Of a DNA stretch of 64,000 bases, positions 18,333 through 28,036 are shown piece after piece (positions within the stretch are counted from its first letter, which is position 1; each line of letters begins with the position of its first letter). Source of the DNA: Leclercia adecarboxylata (GTDB lineage Bacteria; Pseudomonadota; Gammaproteobacteria; Enterobacterales; Enterobacteriaceae). Position numbers and translations under genes: made by a program. The stretch covers positions 682,001-746,000 of the forward strand of contig NZ_CP040889.1 in assembly GCF_006171285.1 (NCBI RefSeq), in the 5' to 3' direction. The notes under the pieces were generated by a model that was not told the DNA's origin, did no database searches, and saw only the letters and a list, made by a program, of their open reading frames with translations.

Positions 18333-18656
18333 TTATACGTGGAAGCTTTCGCCGCAGCCGCACTCGTCTTTCACGTTCGGGTTAGTAAACTTAAACCCTT
18401 CGTTGAGGCCTTCTTTTACAAAGTCCAGCTGAGTGCCGTTCAGAAACTGCAGGCTTTTACCATCGACCACTACCTTCACGCCTTTGTCTTCGAACACGGT
18501 GTCTTCCGCCGCAGGTTCGTCAACAAATTCCAGTACATACGCCATACCGGAACAGCCGGAGGTGCGTACACCCAGTCGCAGGCCAAAGCCTTTGCCACGG
18601 TTTGCCAGAAAGGAGCTTACTCGCGCGGCAGCGCTGTCGCTAAGGGTAATCGACAT
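18333..18656 (-). CDS. iscA: A-type Fe-S carrier IscA
   Basis: A 107-residue A-type carrier that receives clusters from IscU and hands them to [4Fe-4S] enzymes. The three conserved cysteines are present: one in SGCSGMAY (about residue 35) and the C-terminal CGCGESF pair (99 and 101). It follows iscU after 15 bp in the isc operon. Confidence 0.97.
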   Translation of the reverse strand: MSITLSDSAAARVSSFLANRGKGFGLRLGVRTSGCSGMAYVLEFVDEPAAEDTVFEDKGVKVVVDGKSLQFLNGTQLDFVKEGLNEGFKFTNPNVKDECGCGESFHV

Positions 18657-18671
18657 AACAACCTCAACTAA

Positions 18672-19058
18672 TTATTTTGCGTCACGTTTGCTTTTGTAAT
18701 CCGCGATTGCGGCTTTGATCGCATCTTCCGCCAGGATAGAGCAGTGAATTTTTACCGGCGGCAGTTCGAGCTCATCAGCAATATCGGTATTTTTAATCGC
18801 CTGCGCTTCGTCCAGAGACTTGCCCTTCACCCACTCGGTGACCAGGGAGCTGGACGCGATTGCGGAACCGCAACCGTAAGTCTTGAAGCGCGCGTCTTCA
18901 ATGATACCTTCATTGTTGACTTTAATCTGCAACTTCATCACGTCGCCACAGGCTGGTGCACCCACCATGCCGCTGCCCACGCTGTCGTCGCTGTTGTCGA
19001 AAGAACCTACGTTACGTGGATTCTCGTAATGATCGATAACTTTTTCGCTGTATGCCAT
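18672..19058 (-). CDS. iscU: Fe-S cluster scaffold IscU
   Basis: The 128-residue scaffold on which IscS-derived sulfur and iron are built into [2Fe-2S] clusters. Cluster ligands Cys37 (APACGD), Cys63 (TYGCGS) and Cys106 (KIHCS) are all present, and the HscA recognition motif LPPVK directly precedes Cys106. It follows iscS after 23 bp. Confidence 0.98.
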   Translation of the reverse strand: MAYSEKVIDHYENPRNVGSFDNSDDSVGSGMVGAPACGDVMKLQIKVNNEGIIEDARFKTYGCGSAIASSSLVTEWVKGKSLDEAQAIKNTDIADELELPPVKIHCSILAEDAIKAAIADYKSKRDAK

Positions 19059-19081
19059 GCTGAATTCTCCTTACAAACCGA

Positions 19082-20296
19082 TTAGTGATGTGACCATTCA
19101 ATGCTGTTCAGATCCACGCCTTCTTTGAACATTTCCCACAGTGGAGAAAGGTCACGCAGACGGCCAATGGAGTTGCGAACCAGATTGATGGTGTAGTCAA
19201 TCTCTTCATCGGTAGTGAAACGACCTAAAGAGAAGCGGATAGAGCTGTGTGCCAGTTCGTCGGTCATGCCCAGCGCACGCAGTACGTAGGACGGCTCCAG
19301 GCTTGCGGAAGTACACGCAGAACCGGAAGAGACGGCCAGGTCTTTCAGCGCCATGATCAGCGACTCGCCTTCAACATAGTTGAAGCTGACGTTGAGGATG
19401 TTCGGTGCGCCCTGCTCGAGATCGCCGTTCAGATACACTTCTTCCATATCTTTCACGCCTTCCCACAGACGGTTGCGCAGCGTACGCAGGCGCGCCATCT
19501 CGGTTTCCATCTCTTCTTTGGCGATACGGTAAGCTTCACCCATGCCAACGATCTGGTGAACAGGCAGCGTACCGGAACGCATGCCGCGCTCGTGACCGCC
19601 GCCGTGCATCTGGGATTCGATACGGATACGTGGCTTACGACGCACGTACAGTGCACCGATACCTTTCGGGCCATAGATTTTGTGGCCGGAGAAGGACATC
19701 AGATCCACTTTCAGCTGGCTCAGGTCGATAGGCAGTTTGCCCACGCTCTGGGTCGCATCAACGTGATAGATGATGCCGCGCGCACGGCACATTTCGCCGA
19801 TAGTCGCGATATCCTGCACCACGCCGATTTCGTTGTTCACGTGCATGATGGAGACCAGAATGGTGTCGTCACGCATTGCCGCTTCGAGCTCTTTCAGGTC
19901 GATGATACCGTTGCGCTGTGGCGCGAGGTAGGTCACTTCAAACCCTTCACGCTCGAGCTGACGGCAGGTGTCCAGCACGGCTTTGTGTTCGGTTTTGCTG
20001 GTGATGATGTGCTTGCCTTTTTTCTGATAGAAATTAGCAGCACCTTTGATCGCCAGGTTATCGGATTCGGTTGCGCCTGAGGTGAAAACAATTTCACGCG
20101 GATCGGCACCAACCAGCTCGGCAATCTGATTACGGGCGATATCTACCGCCTCTTCAGCATGCCAGCCAAAACGGTGTGAACGGGAAGCCGGGTTACCAAA
20201 GTTTCCGTCCAGGGTGAGACACTGCATCATTTTCTCGGCAACACGCGGGTCCACCGGCGTGGTTGCGGAGTAATCGAGATAGATCGGTAATTTCAT
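19082..20296 (-). CDS. iscS: Cysteine desulfurase IscS
   Basis: A 404-residue PLP enzyme that extracts sulfur from cysteine and supplies Fe-S clusters, tRNA thiolation and cofactors. The PLP lysine lies in [12 protein letters not shown] and the mobile catalytic Cys328 in [10 protein letters not shown]. The start at 20296 ([14 protein letters not shown]) is chosen by homology; the frame is open upstream to 20368. Upstream lies a 240-bp gap holding an ERIC element, about twice the E. coli gap. Confidence 0.97.
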   Translation of the reverse strand: MKLPIYLDYSATTPVDPRVAEKMMQCLTLDGNFGNPASRSHRFGWHAEEAVDIARNQIAELVGADPREIVFTSGATESDNLAIKGAANFYQKKGKHIITSKTEHKAVLDTCRQLEREGFEVTYLAPQRNGIIDLKELEAAMRDDTILVSIMHVNNEIGVVQDIATIGEMCRARGIIYHVDATQSVGKLPIDLSQLKVDLMSFSGHKIYGPKGIGALYVRRKPRIRIESQMHGGGHERGMRSGTLPVHQIVGMGEAYRIAKEEMETEMARLRTLRNRLWEGVKDMEEVYLNGDLEQGAPNILNVSFNYVEGESLIMALKDLAVSSGSACTSASLEPSYVLRALGMTDELAHSSIRFSLGRFTTDEEIDYTINLVRNSIGRLRDLSPLWEMFKEGVDLNSIEWSHH

Positions 20297-20410
20297 TGCT
20301 CTATAAACTCCGTACATCGCTTCAATGCAAGGAATCAGGCAACCGGCTGGATGTACGACCGAGTACACGGGGTGTTTCCACCCCGGCCTGATTCTGAAAA
20401 TCTTTATAGT

Positions 20411-20536
20411 TTTACCCTAACTGTTTTGCGGTGCAGCAAGGCGACAAGCTTGTGAATCCCGGGAGCTTACATCAGTAAGTGACTGGGATGAACAAGCGCA
20501 GCCAACGCAGCAGCGCCCCGAAACAGGACGGGTAAA
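20411..20536. repeat. ERIC element between iscR and iscS
   Basis: A 126-bp stretch bounded by TTTACCC and GGGTAAA contains the ERIC core around GGAGCTTACATCAGTAAGTG followed by ACTGGGATGA. It abuts the iscR stop codon exactly and lies inside the isc operon transcript, where the RNA will fold into a long imperfect hairpin. Confidence 0.85.
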
Positions 20537-21028
20537 TTAGGCGCGCAGTTTGACGTCGATAGCGTCTTGCGCGCGGGTGCTGCGTTGTGAATCATGGCTA
20601 TGCTGACGACCAGATACGTCCAGCACTTCCTGGTTATTCACCAGCTCACCGAGGGTGATGTTGTTCAGGAAGCCGGTCAGACGGTCGCTCAGATCGCGCC
20701 ACAGCGCGTGAGTCAGACACTTGTCGCCGCCCTGACAGCCGCCTTTACCCTGGCAACGGGTCGCGTCGACGGATTCGTCAACTGCGCTAATCACTTCGCC
20801 AACGGCAATACTGCCCGCGTCTTTACCTAACAGATAACCACCGCCAGGACCGCGAACGCTGGAAACCAGGCCATTCTTACGCAGTCGGGAGAAAAGCTGT
20901 TCCAGATAAGAGAGGGAGATTCCCTGACGTTCAGAAATATCAGCCAATGGAACCGGGCCCGCTTCGGAGTTGAGCGCAACGTCCAGCATCGCGGTCACGG
21001 CATAACGCCCTTTAGATGTCAGTCTCAT
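20537..21028 (-). CDS. iscR: Fe-S cluster-sensing regulator IscR
   Basis: A 163-residue Rrf2-family regulator that represses its own operon when loaded with a [2Fe-2S] cluster and controls other genes in the apo form. The N-terminal winged helix is followed by the cluster ligands Cys92, Cys98, Cys104 and nearby His107 in [17 protein letters not shown]. It is the first gene of the isc operon and two type 1 IscR sites lie just upstream. Confidence 0.97.
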   Translation of the reverse strand: MRLTSKGRYAVTAMLDVALNSEAGPVPLADISERQGISLSYLEQLFSRLRKNGLVSSVRGPGGGYLLGKDAGSIAVGEVISAVDESVDATRCQGKGGCQGGDKCLTHALWRDLSDRLTGFLNNITLGELVNNQEVLDVSGRQHSHDSQRSTRAQDAIDVKLRA

Positions 21029-21110
21029 GTCTTACTTAACCTCAAACTCGCCCCTGCCCGGGGTTTTTTATTGTAAAGTGGGGGTATTGCATAGCAGGGC
21101 CAAGTCTGAC

Positions 21111-21160
21111 ATTCCTGACTAAAATGGTCAACTATTTACTTGACTGTTTTAGTCAGGTAT
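21111..21160 (-). promoter_or_regulatory. Two tandem type 1 IscR binding sites
   Basis: Two adjacent 25-bp palindromes at 21111-21135 and 21136-21160 fit the type 1 consensus built on GACT-N5-AGTC halves (CTGACTAAAATGGTCAAC and TTGACTGTTTTAGTCAGG cores). They sit where holo-IscR would block the iscR promoter. A possible extended -10, TGCTATGCA, lies further toward iscR around 21085-21093. Confidence 0.8.
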
Positions 21161-21186
21161 TTAACCTTCTGTGCGTTCATCGTTTT

Positions 21187-21255
21187 TTGCCCGGCGGCGC
21201 TTCGCTTACGTGCGGCCTGATGCCCTCACCCCGGCCCTCTCCCACAGGGAGAGGG
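21187..21255. repeat. REP-like and boxC-like repeat downstream of trmJ
   Basis: A partial REP (GCCCGGCGGCGCTTCGCTTA) runs into a 33-bp GC-rich inverted repeat at 21223-21255 beginning CCCTCACCCCGG and ending GGGAGAGGG, the boxC-type enterobacterial repeat. The same 33 bp recur at 42025-42057 with identical flanking GTGCGGCCTG. Confidence 0.75.
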
Positions 21256-21270
21256 GGAAAACATTCAGCA

Positions 21271-21999
21271 CTACTCTTTATTCTTCTGCTCAATCGACGC
21301 CAGAATACCGCGCAGGATGTTCAGCTCCTGGCTTTCCGGGCGGGCGCGGGTAAAGAGGCGACGCAGGCGGTTCATCACCTGCCCCGGATGACCGGCGCGG
21401 ATGAACCCGGTGGCGAGCAGGGTCTGCTCCAGATGACCGTAGAAACGCTCCAGATCGTCCACCAGCGGGTACGGCGTCTCTTCATGCTCGACCGCAACCT
21501 CTTTTTCCTGGGTTGCCAGCCAGGCCATGCGCACTTCATAAGCGATCACCTGTACGGCCATAGCCAGGTTCAGCGAGCTGTACTCCGGGTTGGCGGCAAT
21601 GGCGACGTGATAGTGGCACTTCTGCAGCTCTTCGTTGGTCAGCCCCACACGCTCGCGGCCAAACACCAGCGCAACCGGCGCATGCTGGCCTTCGCTGATG
21701 CTTTTCAGCCCGCACTCGCGCGGATCGAGCATCGGCCACGGCAGCGTGCGCGAACGTGCGCTGGTGCCCACCACCAGGCTGCAACCCGCTAAGGCTTCAT
21801 CCAGGGTGTCGACGATCTGAGCATTGCCGATCACGTCGCTGGCGCCTGCCGCGAGGGCGATGGCCTGAGAGTCGGGTTTGACCAGCGGGTTAACCAGCCA
21901 GAGGTTAGTTAAGCCCATGGTTTTCATAGCGCGGGCTACGGAGCCCATGTTGCCGGTATGCGATGTTTCGACCAGCACGATTCGGATATTTTGCAGCAT
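21271..21999 (-). CDS. trmJ: tRNA (Cm32/Um32) methyltransferase TrmJ
   Basis: A 242-residue SPOUT methyltransferase that 2'-O-methylates position 32 of several tRNAs using S-adenosylmethionine. The N-terminus [20 protein letters not shown] and the knot-forming [16 protein letters not shown] segment are characteristic. As in E. coli it lies upstream of the isc operon and is divergent from suhB. Confidence 0.96.
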   Translation of the reverse strand: MLQNIRIVLVETSHTGNMGSVARAMKTMGLTNLWLVNPLVKPDSQAIALAAGASDVIGNAQIVDTLDEALAGCSLVVGTSARSRTLPWPMLDPRECGLKSISEGQHAPVALVFGRERVGLTNEELQKCHYHVAIAANPEYSSLNLAMAVQVIAYEVRMAWLATQEKEVAVEHEETPYPLVDDLERFYGHLEQTLLATGFIRAGHPGQVMNRLRRLFTRARPESQELNILRGILASIEQKNKE

Positions 22000-22123
22000 A
22001 ATTTTTCTGAGTCTGGAGAATATTCGGTGATGTTATCATAAACGGAAGACATATTCCGATCCCGCTGCTATACTCTGCGCCGTTTTCGTTTCCCCGTTCT
22101 TTAACATCCAGTGAGAGTAACCG

Positions 22124-22930
22124 ATGCAACATCCAATGTTGACCATCGCCGTGCGCGCAGCGCGCAAGGCGGGTAATGTAATTGCCAAGCACTACGAAAC
22201 ACCAGATTCCGTAGAAACCAGCCAGAAAGGCAGCAATGACTTTGTGACCAACGTCGATAAAGCCGCAGAAGCGATGATTATCGAAACCATTCGCAAATCT
22301 TACCCGCAGCACACCATCATCACCGAAGAAAGCGGTGAGCACGCAGGCGAAGATCAGGATGTTCAATGGGTTATTGATCCACTGGATGGCACCACCAACT
22401 TCGTTAAACGTCTGCCCCACTTCTCTGTCTCTATCGCCGTACGCATCAAAGGCCGTACTGAAGTGGCGGTGGTTTACGATCCAATGCGTAACGAACTGTT
22501 CACCGCGACCCGCGGTCAGGGCGCACAGCTGAACGGCTACCGTCTGCGCGGCACCAACGCTCGCGATCTGGATGGCACCATCCTGGCGACCGGCTTCCCG
22601 TTCAAAGCCAAACAGCACGCCCCTGCCTACATGAAAATTCTGGGCAAACTGTTCACCGAGTGTGCTGACTTCCGCCGCACCGGCTCTGCCGCGCTGGATC
22701 TGGCCTACGTTGCCGCTGGCCGCGTGGATGGTTACTTTGAAATCGGCCTGAAGCCATGGGACTTCGCTGCTGGCGAACTGATCGCCCGTGAAGCTGGCGC
22801 GCTGGTTTGTGATTTCACCGGTGGCCACAACTACATGCTCTCCGGCAACATCGTTGCAGGTAACCCACGTGTGGTGAAAGCTATGCTGGCGAACATGCGT
22901 GACGAACTGAGTGAAGCGCTGAAGCGTTAA
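22124..22930 (+). CDS. suhB: Inositol-1-monophosphatase / Nus factor SuhB
   Basis: A 268-residue Mg2+-dependent inositol phosphatase that in E. coli also joins the antitermination complex on rRNA operons. Metal-binding motifs are intact: ITEESG and IDPLDGTTNF in the first third, and WDFAAGELIAREAG near residue 212. Its divergent neighbour is trmJ and a REP follows its stop. Confidence 0.97.
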   Translation: MQHPMLTIAVRAARKAGNVIAKHYETPDSVETSQKGSNDFVTNVDKAAEAMIIETIRKSYPQHTIITEESGEHAGEDQDVQWVIDPLDGTTNFVKRLPHFSVSIAVRIKGRTEVAVVYDPMRNELFTATRGQGAQLNGYRLRGTNARDLDGTILATGFPFKAKQHAPAYMKILGKLFTECADFRRTGSAALDLAYVAAGRVDGYFEIGLKPWDFAAGELIAREAGALVCDFTGGHNYMLSGNIVAGNPRVVKAMLANMRDELSEALKR

Positions 22931-22943
22931 TTGAGTTGGTTTT

Positions 22944-22975
22944 GCCCGGTGGCGCTAACGCTTACCGGGCCTACA
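22944..22975. repeat. REP element between suhB and zevB-like gene
   Basis: GCCCGGTGGCGCTAACGCTT followed by ACCGGGCCTAC is a single REP unit with imperfect palindromy. It lies between two convergent genes, the usual place for these repeats. Confidence 0.8.
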
Positions 22976-22992
22976 AAACCCGCCCGGCATTG

Positions 22993-23958
22993 TTAAAACG
23001 GCCTTAGCCCCCTGCCCACCGGCACCGCACTGACCCACATCGTTACCGCCGCCACCAGCAGTACCACGCCTCCCGCTAATGCCAGCGTCGTCCAGCCTAT
23101 CTGTCGCCACAGTACCGGCGTTTTATTGCCGCTGAGCCTGACCGCCAGCTGACGAAAACCGTGCACCAGCAACGCCAGCGACGAGATAGTCAGCCCCGTT
23201 CCCGCCGCCATCGCCAGCGCCGAGGCCACGCCCCAGCTGAACACGCCGATCACCTTACTGAACAGCAGCACCATAATGGCCCCGGAACAGGGTCGCATGC
23301 CCATCGACAGAATAATCATCAGCCGCGCCCGCCAGTCGTCAGCGCGCTGGATCTGCGTTGGCGTGGGCAGATGCTGATGCCCGCAGCCGCAACTGGCGTC
23401 GTGAACGTGGTGCGGGGTAAAGGCTTTGAAGGTGGGTTTACGCAGCAGCGCGCGCAGTTTTTTCAGCGCCCGCCAGCAGAGCATCAGCCCCAAAACGCCC
23501 ACCAACGCGTAGCTGCCCTTCTCCAGCCAGAAGCTGCTCATATGCAGATCCCGGGCCGGAAGCTGCAGGAGCAGCAATACCCCCACCACCAGGCCGATCG
23601 CCACGCCGCCCTGTAATAAAGAAGAGGCCAGGGTTAGGCCGATGCTCGATTTCAGTTTTGAGGGATGGGTCGCCAGCCAGGTGGTAATGACGATTTTGCC
23701 GTGCCCCGGCCCCAGCGCGTGCAGCACGCCATAAAGGAAGCTGAAGATCAGCAGCGAACCGCCCGCCGCCGTGGGATTTTCTGCCACCGCTTTCAGCAAA
23801 CCGCTCATCTGCTGGTTAACATCCCGCTGCCAGAGAATGCTCTGACGCATCACCTGCGGCCACGCCTGCCACAGCCACACGGCGCCCGCCACAGACAGAA
23901 CGAGGAACAGCACCAGCGGCCAGAGATGCCATCCGCGACGCATACGCATTACTGACAT
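22993..23958 (-). CDS. NicO-family metal transporter, ZevB-like
   Basis: A 321-residue inner-membrane protein of the nickel/cobalt transporter (NicO, RcnA-like) family with six or seven hydrophobic segments. It carries the family motif HALGPGHGK near residue 86, a His/Cys-rich cytoplasmic loop HHVHDASCGCGHQH around residues 191-204, and MGMRPCSGA. The paired DUF1007 gene overlaps its start by 10 bp. In Haemophilus the same gene pair is zevA-zevB, linked to zinc uptake; RcnA itself is a nickel/cobalt exporter, so both substrate and direction are open. Confidence 0.8.
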   Translation of the reverse strand: MSVMRMRRGWHLWPLVLFLVLSVAGAVWLWQAWPQVMRQSILWQRDVNQQMSGLLKAVAENPTAAGGSLLIFSFLYGVLHALGPGHGKIVITTWLATHPSKLKSSIGLTLASSLLQGGVAIGLVVGVLLLLQLPARDLHMSSFWLEKGSYALVGVLGLMLCWRALKKLRALLRKPTFKAFTPHHVHDASCGCGHQHLPTPTQIQRADDWRARLMIILSMGMRPCSGAIMVLLFSKVIGVFSWGVASALAMAAGTGLTISSLALLVHGFRQLAVRLSGNKTPVLWRQIGWTTLALAGGVVLLVAAVTMWVSAVPVGRGLRPF

Positions 23959-24587
23959 TGCAGCGTCACCGTCTGGGCAAACTGTTTACCGAGATCCATA
24001 TCCTCCGGCGGGGCGTCATCTTTATCCAGCGAGCTGGCAAAGTTGAGTGTCTCATCGCTGGGCTCGGGGGTGTTAACGTTGAGCGCGCACTGGCTTTGCA
24101 GCCCGTCAGGCAGGGTCACGTCGCTATCCTCCGCGTAGCTCATGTCGACGTAGTAAGAGGGATCGAAGGTCGAGAAACTGTACTTTTGTCCGGCCAGCGG
24201 CTGAGGCTCCGCCAGGGGCAGAATAAAGGTCAGCACCGCCTGATGATCGACGCGGCTCATACCGTATTGGGTGGGTCGGTTAAGGAATTTCACCTTCTGC
24301 CCGTTATGCCAGAACTCGGTGAAATAGTGCTGGCCAAGCACGTTGGCCATCACCTCCGCCGCCAGCTTTTTCCAGATCTCATCCCCCGGCTTTGCGTTTC
24401 CGGCGTCATACAGCAGGTCTGCTGATGTTAATTCGTCCATCACCCAGCGCATTTTCAGGCCGGTTATCTGCTCGTCTTTCACCATAATCTGCGTTTTCAG
24501 AGTGATAAAACTGTGAGGGTGCGCGGCGGCGGCAAAAGACAAAACCGCCAAAAATAGCGCAGTTGCGCTGCGTTTAACTATTTGCAT
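23949..24587 (-). CDS. DUF1007 periplasmic protein, ZevA-like
   Basis: A 212-residue exported protein with a clear signal peptide (about residues 1-22, ending AAAAHPHSF). The mature N-terminus HPHS offers a metal-binding histidine pair right after cleavage. It belongs to DUF1007, which is nearly always encoded beside NicO transporters, as here (10-bp overlap). The likely role is metal delivery to or assembly with the transporter; this is inferred from context. Confidence 0.78.
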   Translation of the reverse strand: MQIVKRSATALFLAVLSFAAAAHPHSFITLKTQIMVKDEQITGLKMRWVMDELTSADLLYDAGNAKPGDEIWKKLAAEVMANVLGQHYFTEFWHNGQKVKFLNRPTQYGMSRVDHQAVLTFILPLAEPQPLAGQKYSFSTFDPSYYVDMSYAEDSDVTLPDGLQSQCALNVNTPEPSDETLNFASSLDKDDAPPEDMDLGKQFAQTVTLQCQ

Positions 24588-24710
24588 CTCTTCCTCACGT
24601 CAAAAATTCTGTGATGTTCGCCTGCATTCCTGAAGGAAAGCCCCGCCAGGGCGCTCCCGGGCGACATCCTTTAGCTATTATTATCGGACACTCTAACTGG
24701 AACCCGACAG

Positions 24711-25988
24711 ATGATGACGACACTTGAAATGCCATCTGCACTTTCCAGTTCGCAGCGCCGCTGTCAGGTTCTGTTGATGCTCTATGTGCCAGGTTTCCGC
24801 GCCACCGTGCAACGCATCGGTGAAATCAATGGTGTGGATGATACCATTTCCCGGCAGGATATCGCCGAGATGCGTACAGAGATCCAACGCTACCACCAGC
24901 TCGACATTGCGACTCAGCATGATGGCTGCTACCAGCTAGAAGGTAGCCACCTGAACCAACGTTTATGCCTGTTACACTGGCTGCGCCGGGCGTTACGCCT
25001 CTGCCCCCACTTCATCGCGCAGCAGTTTACCCCATCTCTTAAAATCGCGCTAAAGCAGCTCGGCATTGCCCGCACGTTATATGACGACACCAACCTGCGG
25101 GCGCTGGTCAATTTCTGCTCCCGTCGTCTGCAACGGCAGTTCGAATGCCGTGACGCGCAGTTTTTACAGCTCTATCTGCAGTACTGTCTGCTCCAGCACC
25201 ATCTGGGTCAGACGCCGCAGTTCACCGTGGTGCAGCGTAACTGGACCCAGTCGCGTAACGAGTATCTGATGGCGCAGGAGATCGTGCGCCACTGGCAGCG
25301 CCGCGTGGTGCAGGTACCCCACGCCGACGAACAGCTGTTTCTGGCCCTGCTGTTTATGATGCTGCGCACCCCCGATCCCCTGCGCGATGGCCATCAGGAA
25401 GATGAGCGTCTGCGCCGCACCATTACCCGGATGATCGAGCGCTTTCGTGGACAAACGGGGATGCATTTCAGCGACGAGCAGGGGCTGACCGATCAGCTCT
25501 ATATTCATCTTGCCCAGGCGCTGGACCGATCCCTGTTTGGCATTGGTATCGACAACAGCCTGCCGGAGGAGATCCACCGTCTCTATCCCCGCCTGATGCG
25601 CACCACCCGGGACGTGCTGTTTGAGCTGGAAGCGGAGTTTGGCCTGCGTTTCTCCGAGGAGGAGGCGAGCCTGGTGGCGGTGATCTTTGGCGCCTGGCTG
25701 ATGCAGGAGAGCGATCTGCATGAAAAGCAGGTGGTGTTACTGACCGGCGAGGATAAGGCGTGCGAGGAGCTGATTGAACAGCAGCTTCGGGAGCTGACCC
25801 TGCTGCCGCTCAACATTCGCTACGTGACGTTACAGTCTTTTCAGAAGGACGGCGCCCCGCGCGAAGCGGCCCTGGTGGTGACGCCGTACACCACCGCCCT
25901 GCCGCTGTTCTCGCCGCCGCTCATCCACGCCGTCGAGGCGTTGAATGCGCAGCAGCAGGAACATATTCGCGCCATGCTGGAATCCTAG
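24711..25988 (+). CDS. csiE: Stationary-phase inducible protein CsiE
   Basis: A 425-residue protein of the antiterminator/PRD family. It is known in E. coli as induced by carbon starvation through RpoS and CRP, but its target is unknown. An N-terminal winged-helix-like part (residues 10-75) is followed by two PRD-like domains, the second visible in EIHRLYPRLMRTTR and EEEASLVAVIFGAWLM. It ends four bases inside the oppositely oriented hcaT. Confidence 0.92.
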   Translation: MMTTLEMPSALSSSQRRCQVLLMLYVPGFRATVQRIGEINGVDDTISRQDIAEMRTEIQRYHQLDIATQHDGCYQLEGSHLNQRLCLLHWLRRALRLCPHFIAQQFTPSLKIALKQLGIARTLYDDTNLRALVNFCSRRLQRQFECRDAQFLQLYLQYCLLQHHLGQTPQFTVVQRNWTQSRNEYLMAQEIVRHWQRRVVQVPHADEQLFLALLFMMLRTPDPLRDGHQEDERLRRTITRMIERFRGQTGMHFSDEQGLTDQLYIHLAQALDRSLFGIGIDNSLPEEIHRLYPRLMRTTRDVLFELEAEFGLRFSEEEASLVAVIFGAWLMQESDLHEKQVVLLTGEDKACEELIEQQLRELTLLPLNIRYVTLQSFQKDGAPREAALVVTPYTTALPLFSPPLIHAVEALNAQQQEHIRAMLES

Positions 25989-27121
25989 CGCGCTGCGACC
26001 CGCGGACGGAGCAGAACCGCGGGCAGCGCCACCAGCGCCATCACCCAGAAGACCCCGTGACCGAGATGCTGATAGAGGAAACCGGCGAACACGGTCATGA
26101 TCGCAATACTGCCCCCCATCGCCACCGCTGAGTAAACGGCCTGCAGGCGGATCACGTCGCTGCCTTCACGCGCCGCGATATAGCGCATCGCCGCCAGATG
26201 GCACACCGTAAAGGTGCCGCAGTGCAGGATCTGGGCGACAATCAGCCACGGCAGTTCGGTGGTCCAGCCCATGATCCCCCAGCGTACTACGCCGCAGACG
26301 GCAGACAGCAGGAGCAGATCCCGGGCGCCGAAGCGGCGGAACAGTCGGTTGCTGAGGGCAAAGATGATCACTTCTGCCACCACGCCCAGCGACCAGAGAT
26401 AGCCCACCGCAGACGCCGAATACCCGGCCCCCTGCCAGTAGATAGCGCTGAAGCCATAGTAGGCGGCATGCGCCCCCTGCAGCAGACAGACGCAGGCCAG
26501 GAAACGCCAGCTCTGGGCGACAAGCGTCCGCCAGGCCGGCCAGCCCGCACTCTCCTGATGACGGCTCTCCCCCTGCGGCATCACCGACGGACGCAGCAGC
26601 ATGCCGAGCAGCATCGACAGGATCCCCACGCTCAGCAGCGCCAGGATAGCGCGATAGTCGTACAGGCTGACCAGCTTGCCCACCAGCGCCGAGCCAATCA
26701 CAAAGGCAATCGAGCCCCACAGCCGCACCCGCCCATAGTCCATGGTGATCTGTTTTTGCCAGGTGTTGGCCAGGGCATCGGTCAGCGGAACCAGCGGCGA
26801 GAAGAAGAGGTTAAAGCCCACCATCACCACCATCAGCCAGGCGAACTGCTGGCTGACCCAGAAGCCTGCCAAAAAGACGAGGGTGAGCAGCGCCAGCACG
26901 CGCACGGCGTTGATTAACAGAGAGGGATCGCTGACGCGCGGTGCGATAAGCAGGCTACCGAGAAAACGTGCCACCAGGCCCGAGCCCAGCAGAAGACCGA
27001 TCATCTCCGGCGTGAGGCCGATGCCCTTGAGCCAGACGCTCCAGAAAGGCAGAAAAATACCGTAGCTAAAAAAGTAGGTGAAATAGCTGAGCGCCAGCCA
27101 GCGTGTGGAATGCAAAACCAT
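25985..27121 (-). CDS. hcaT: MFS transporter HcaT (putative 3-phenylpropionate permease)
   Basis: A 378-residue major facilitator protein with twelve predicted membrane helices. It matches E. coli HcaT, assigned to phenylpropionate uptake on the basis of its neighbours there. Here the hca dioxygenase genes do not follow; a mutarotase gene does. The start MVLHSTRWLALSYFTYF matches the E. coli N-terminus; a longer frame from 27175 is unlikely. Without hca genes its substrate in this organism is unproven. Confidence 0.9.
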   Translation of the reverse strand: MVLHSTRWLALSYFTYFFSYGIFLPFWSVWLKGIGLTPEMIGLLLGSGLVARFLGSLLIAPRVSDPSLLINAVRVLALLTLVFLAGFWVSQQFAWLMVVMVGFNLFFSPLVPLTDALANTWQKQITMDYGRVRLWGSIAFVIGSALVGKLVSLYDYRAILALLSVGILSMLLGMLLRPSVMPQGESRHQESAGWPAWRTLVAQSWRFLACVCLLQGAHAAYYGFSAIYWQGAGYSASAVGYLWSLGVVAEVIIFALSNRLFRRFGARDLLLLSAVCGVVRWGIMGWTTELPWLIVAQILHCGTFTVCHLAAMRYIAAREGSDVIRLQAVYSAVAMGGSIAIMTVFAGFLYQHLGHGVFWVMALVALPAVLLRPRVAAR

Positions 27122-27193
27122 GAATCCCTCCCGTTTTGGAGGCGATAGTCTGGCGGTAAAAACCGGCTGGCGCAAGCGGGTATTAACAGCTGA

Positions 27194-28036
27194 TTAACAG
27201 TTGCGGCGGGCACTTTCGACGGCAATTTCCATCGCAAAATGGCTGCTCTCTCCCGGGCCTAATGCCACCAGCCCAGGCTGCCCGGCCATATTATGGGCAT
27301 TGACCGGATGGCTCTGAGGCTCAAGGCATAAGAATGATTTACCCGACATTCTGAACAGCATCAGCCACGGAGTTTGCGCTCTGATTGTGATATTCATCAC
27401 ATCACGTTCAATCATCGCCACGCCGTTCCAGCCGGAATAGCCAACGTTCAGCCAGCGATCCCCGCCGTGCCGGGGCGTGCTGAAATCATTTTCGGATGGG
27501 ATATCGCCCTGCCAGGCCAGCGGTAAATGGTGCTCACCTTCCGGCCAGTAGCCGCTGGCTGAAAATTGCAGGCGGCTGTACTTATCAAAACAGAACCACG
27601 GATGAAAGCCCAGGCCGTACAGCATCGACTCCTGGTCAAGATGGGTGAGCGTCAGCTCCGCCCGCAGGAGGTTCTCACGCAGCTGATACCGCAGCTCCGC
27701 CCGGTAATCAAAGCCGCACGCATGCTGGCGGCGTAAGGTCAGCAAGCATTCGGTGCGGGTAAGTGAAGCCACCTCCCAGCGCGACTGCCAGCCGTCGCCG
27801 TGGAGGAAAAAGCGTTCATCGACCGGGCTTTGCGGCAACATGATTTCCCGCCCCTTAAACCTGAAGCGATTTCCCGCCACCCGGTTTGCCAGCGGCAACA
27901 TCGGAAACAGCGCGCTGTCGCCTCCCTCCCATAACACCGGCTGCCCGCAGGCCAGGGAAAAGAGCTCCTGTAACCCGCCGCCCTGCGGGTTGACGCGCAT
28001 CCGCAGATGCGCGTTTTCTATCAACAGTAAGTCCAT
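27194..28036 (-). CDS. yphB: Aldose 1-epimerase family protein YphB
   Basis: A 280-residue galactose-mutarotase-like protein that probably interconverts sugar anomers in the cytoplasm. The conserved LPLANRVAGNRF and the catalytic-type histidine motifs FFLHGDGW and LGFHPWF are visible. Its ATG overlaps the stop of the upstream sugar porter by one base, so uptake and epimerisation of the same sugar are probably coupled. The specific sugar is unknown. Confidence 0.88.
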   Translation of the reverse strand: MDLLLIENAHLRMRVNPQGGGLQELFSLACGQPVLWEGGDSALFPMLPLANRVAGNRFRFKGREIMLPQSPVDERFFLHGDGWQSRWEVASLTRTECLLTLRRQHACGFDYRAELRYQLRENLLRAELTLTHLDQESMLYGLGFHPWFCFDKYSRLQFSASGYWPEGEHHLPLAWQGDIPSENDFSTPRHGGDRWLNVGYSGWNGVAMIERDVMNITIRAQTPWLMLFRMSGKSFLCLEPQSHPVNAHNMAGQPGLVALGPGESSHFAMEIAVESARRNC

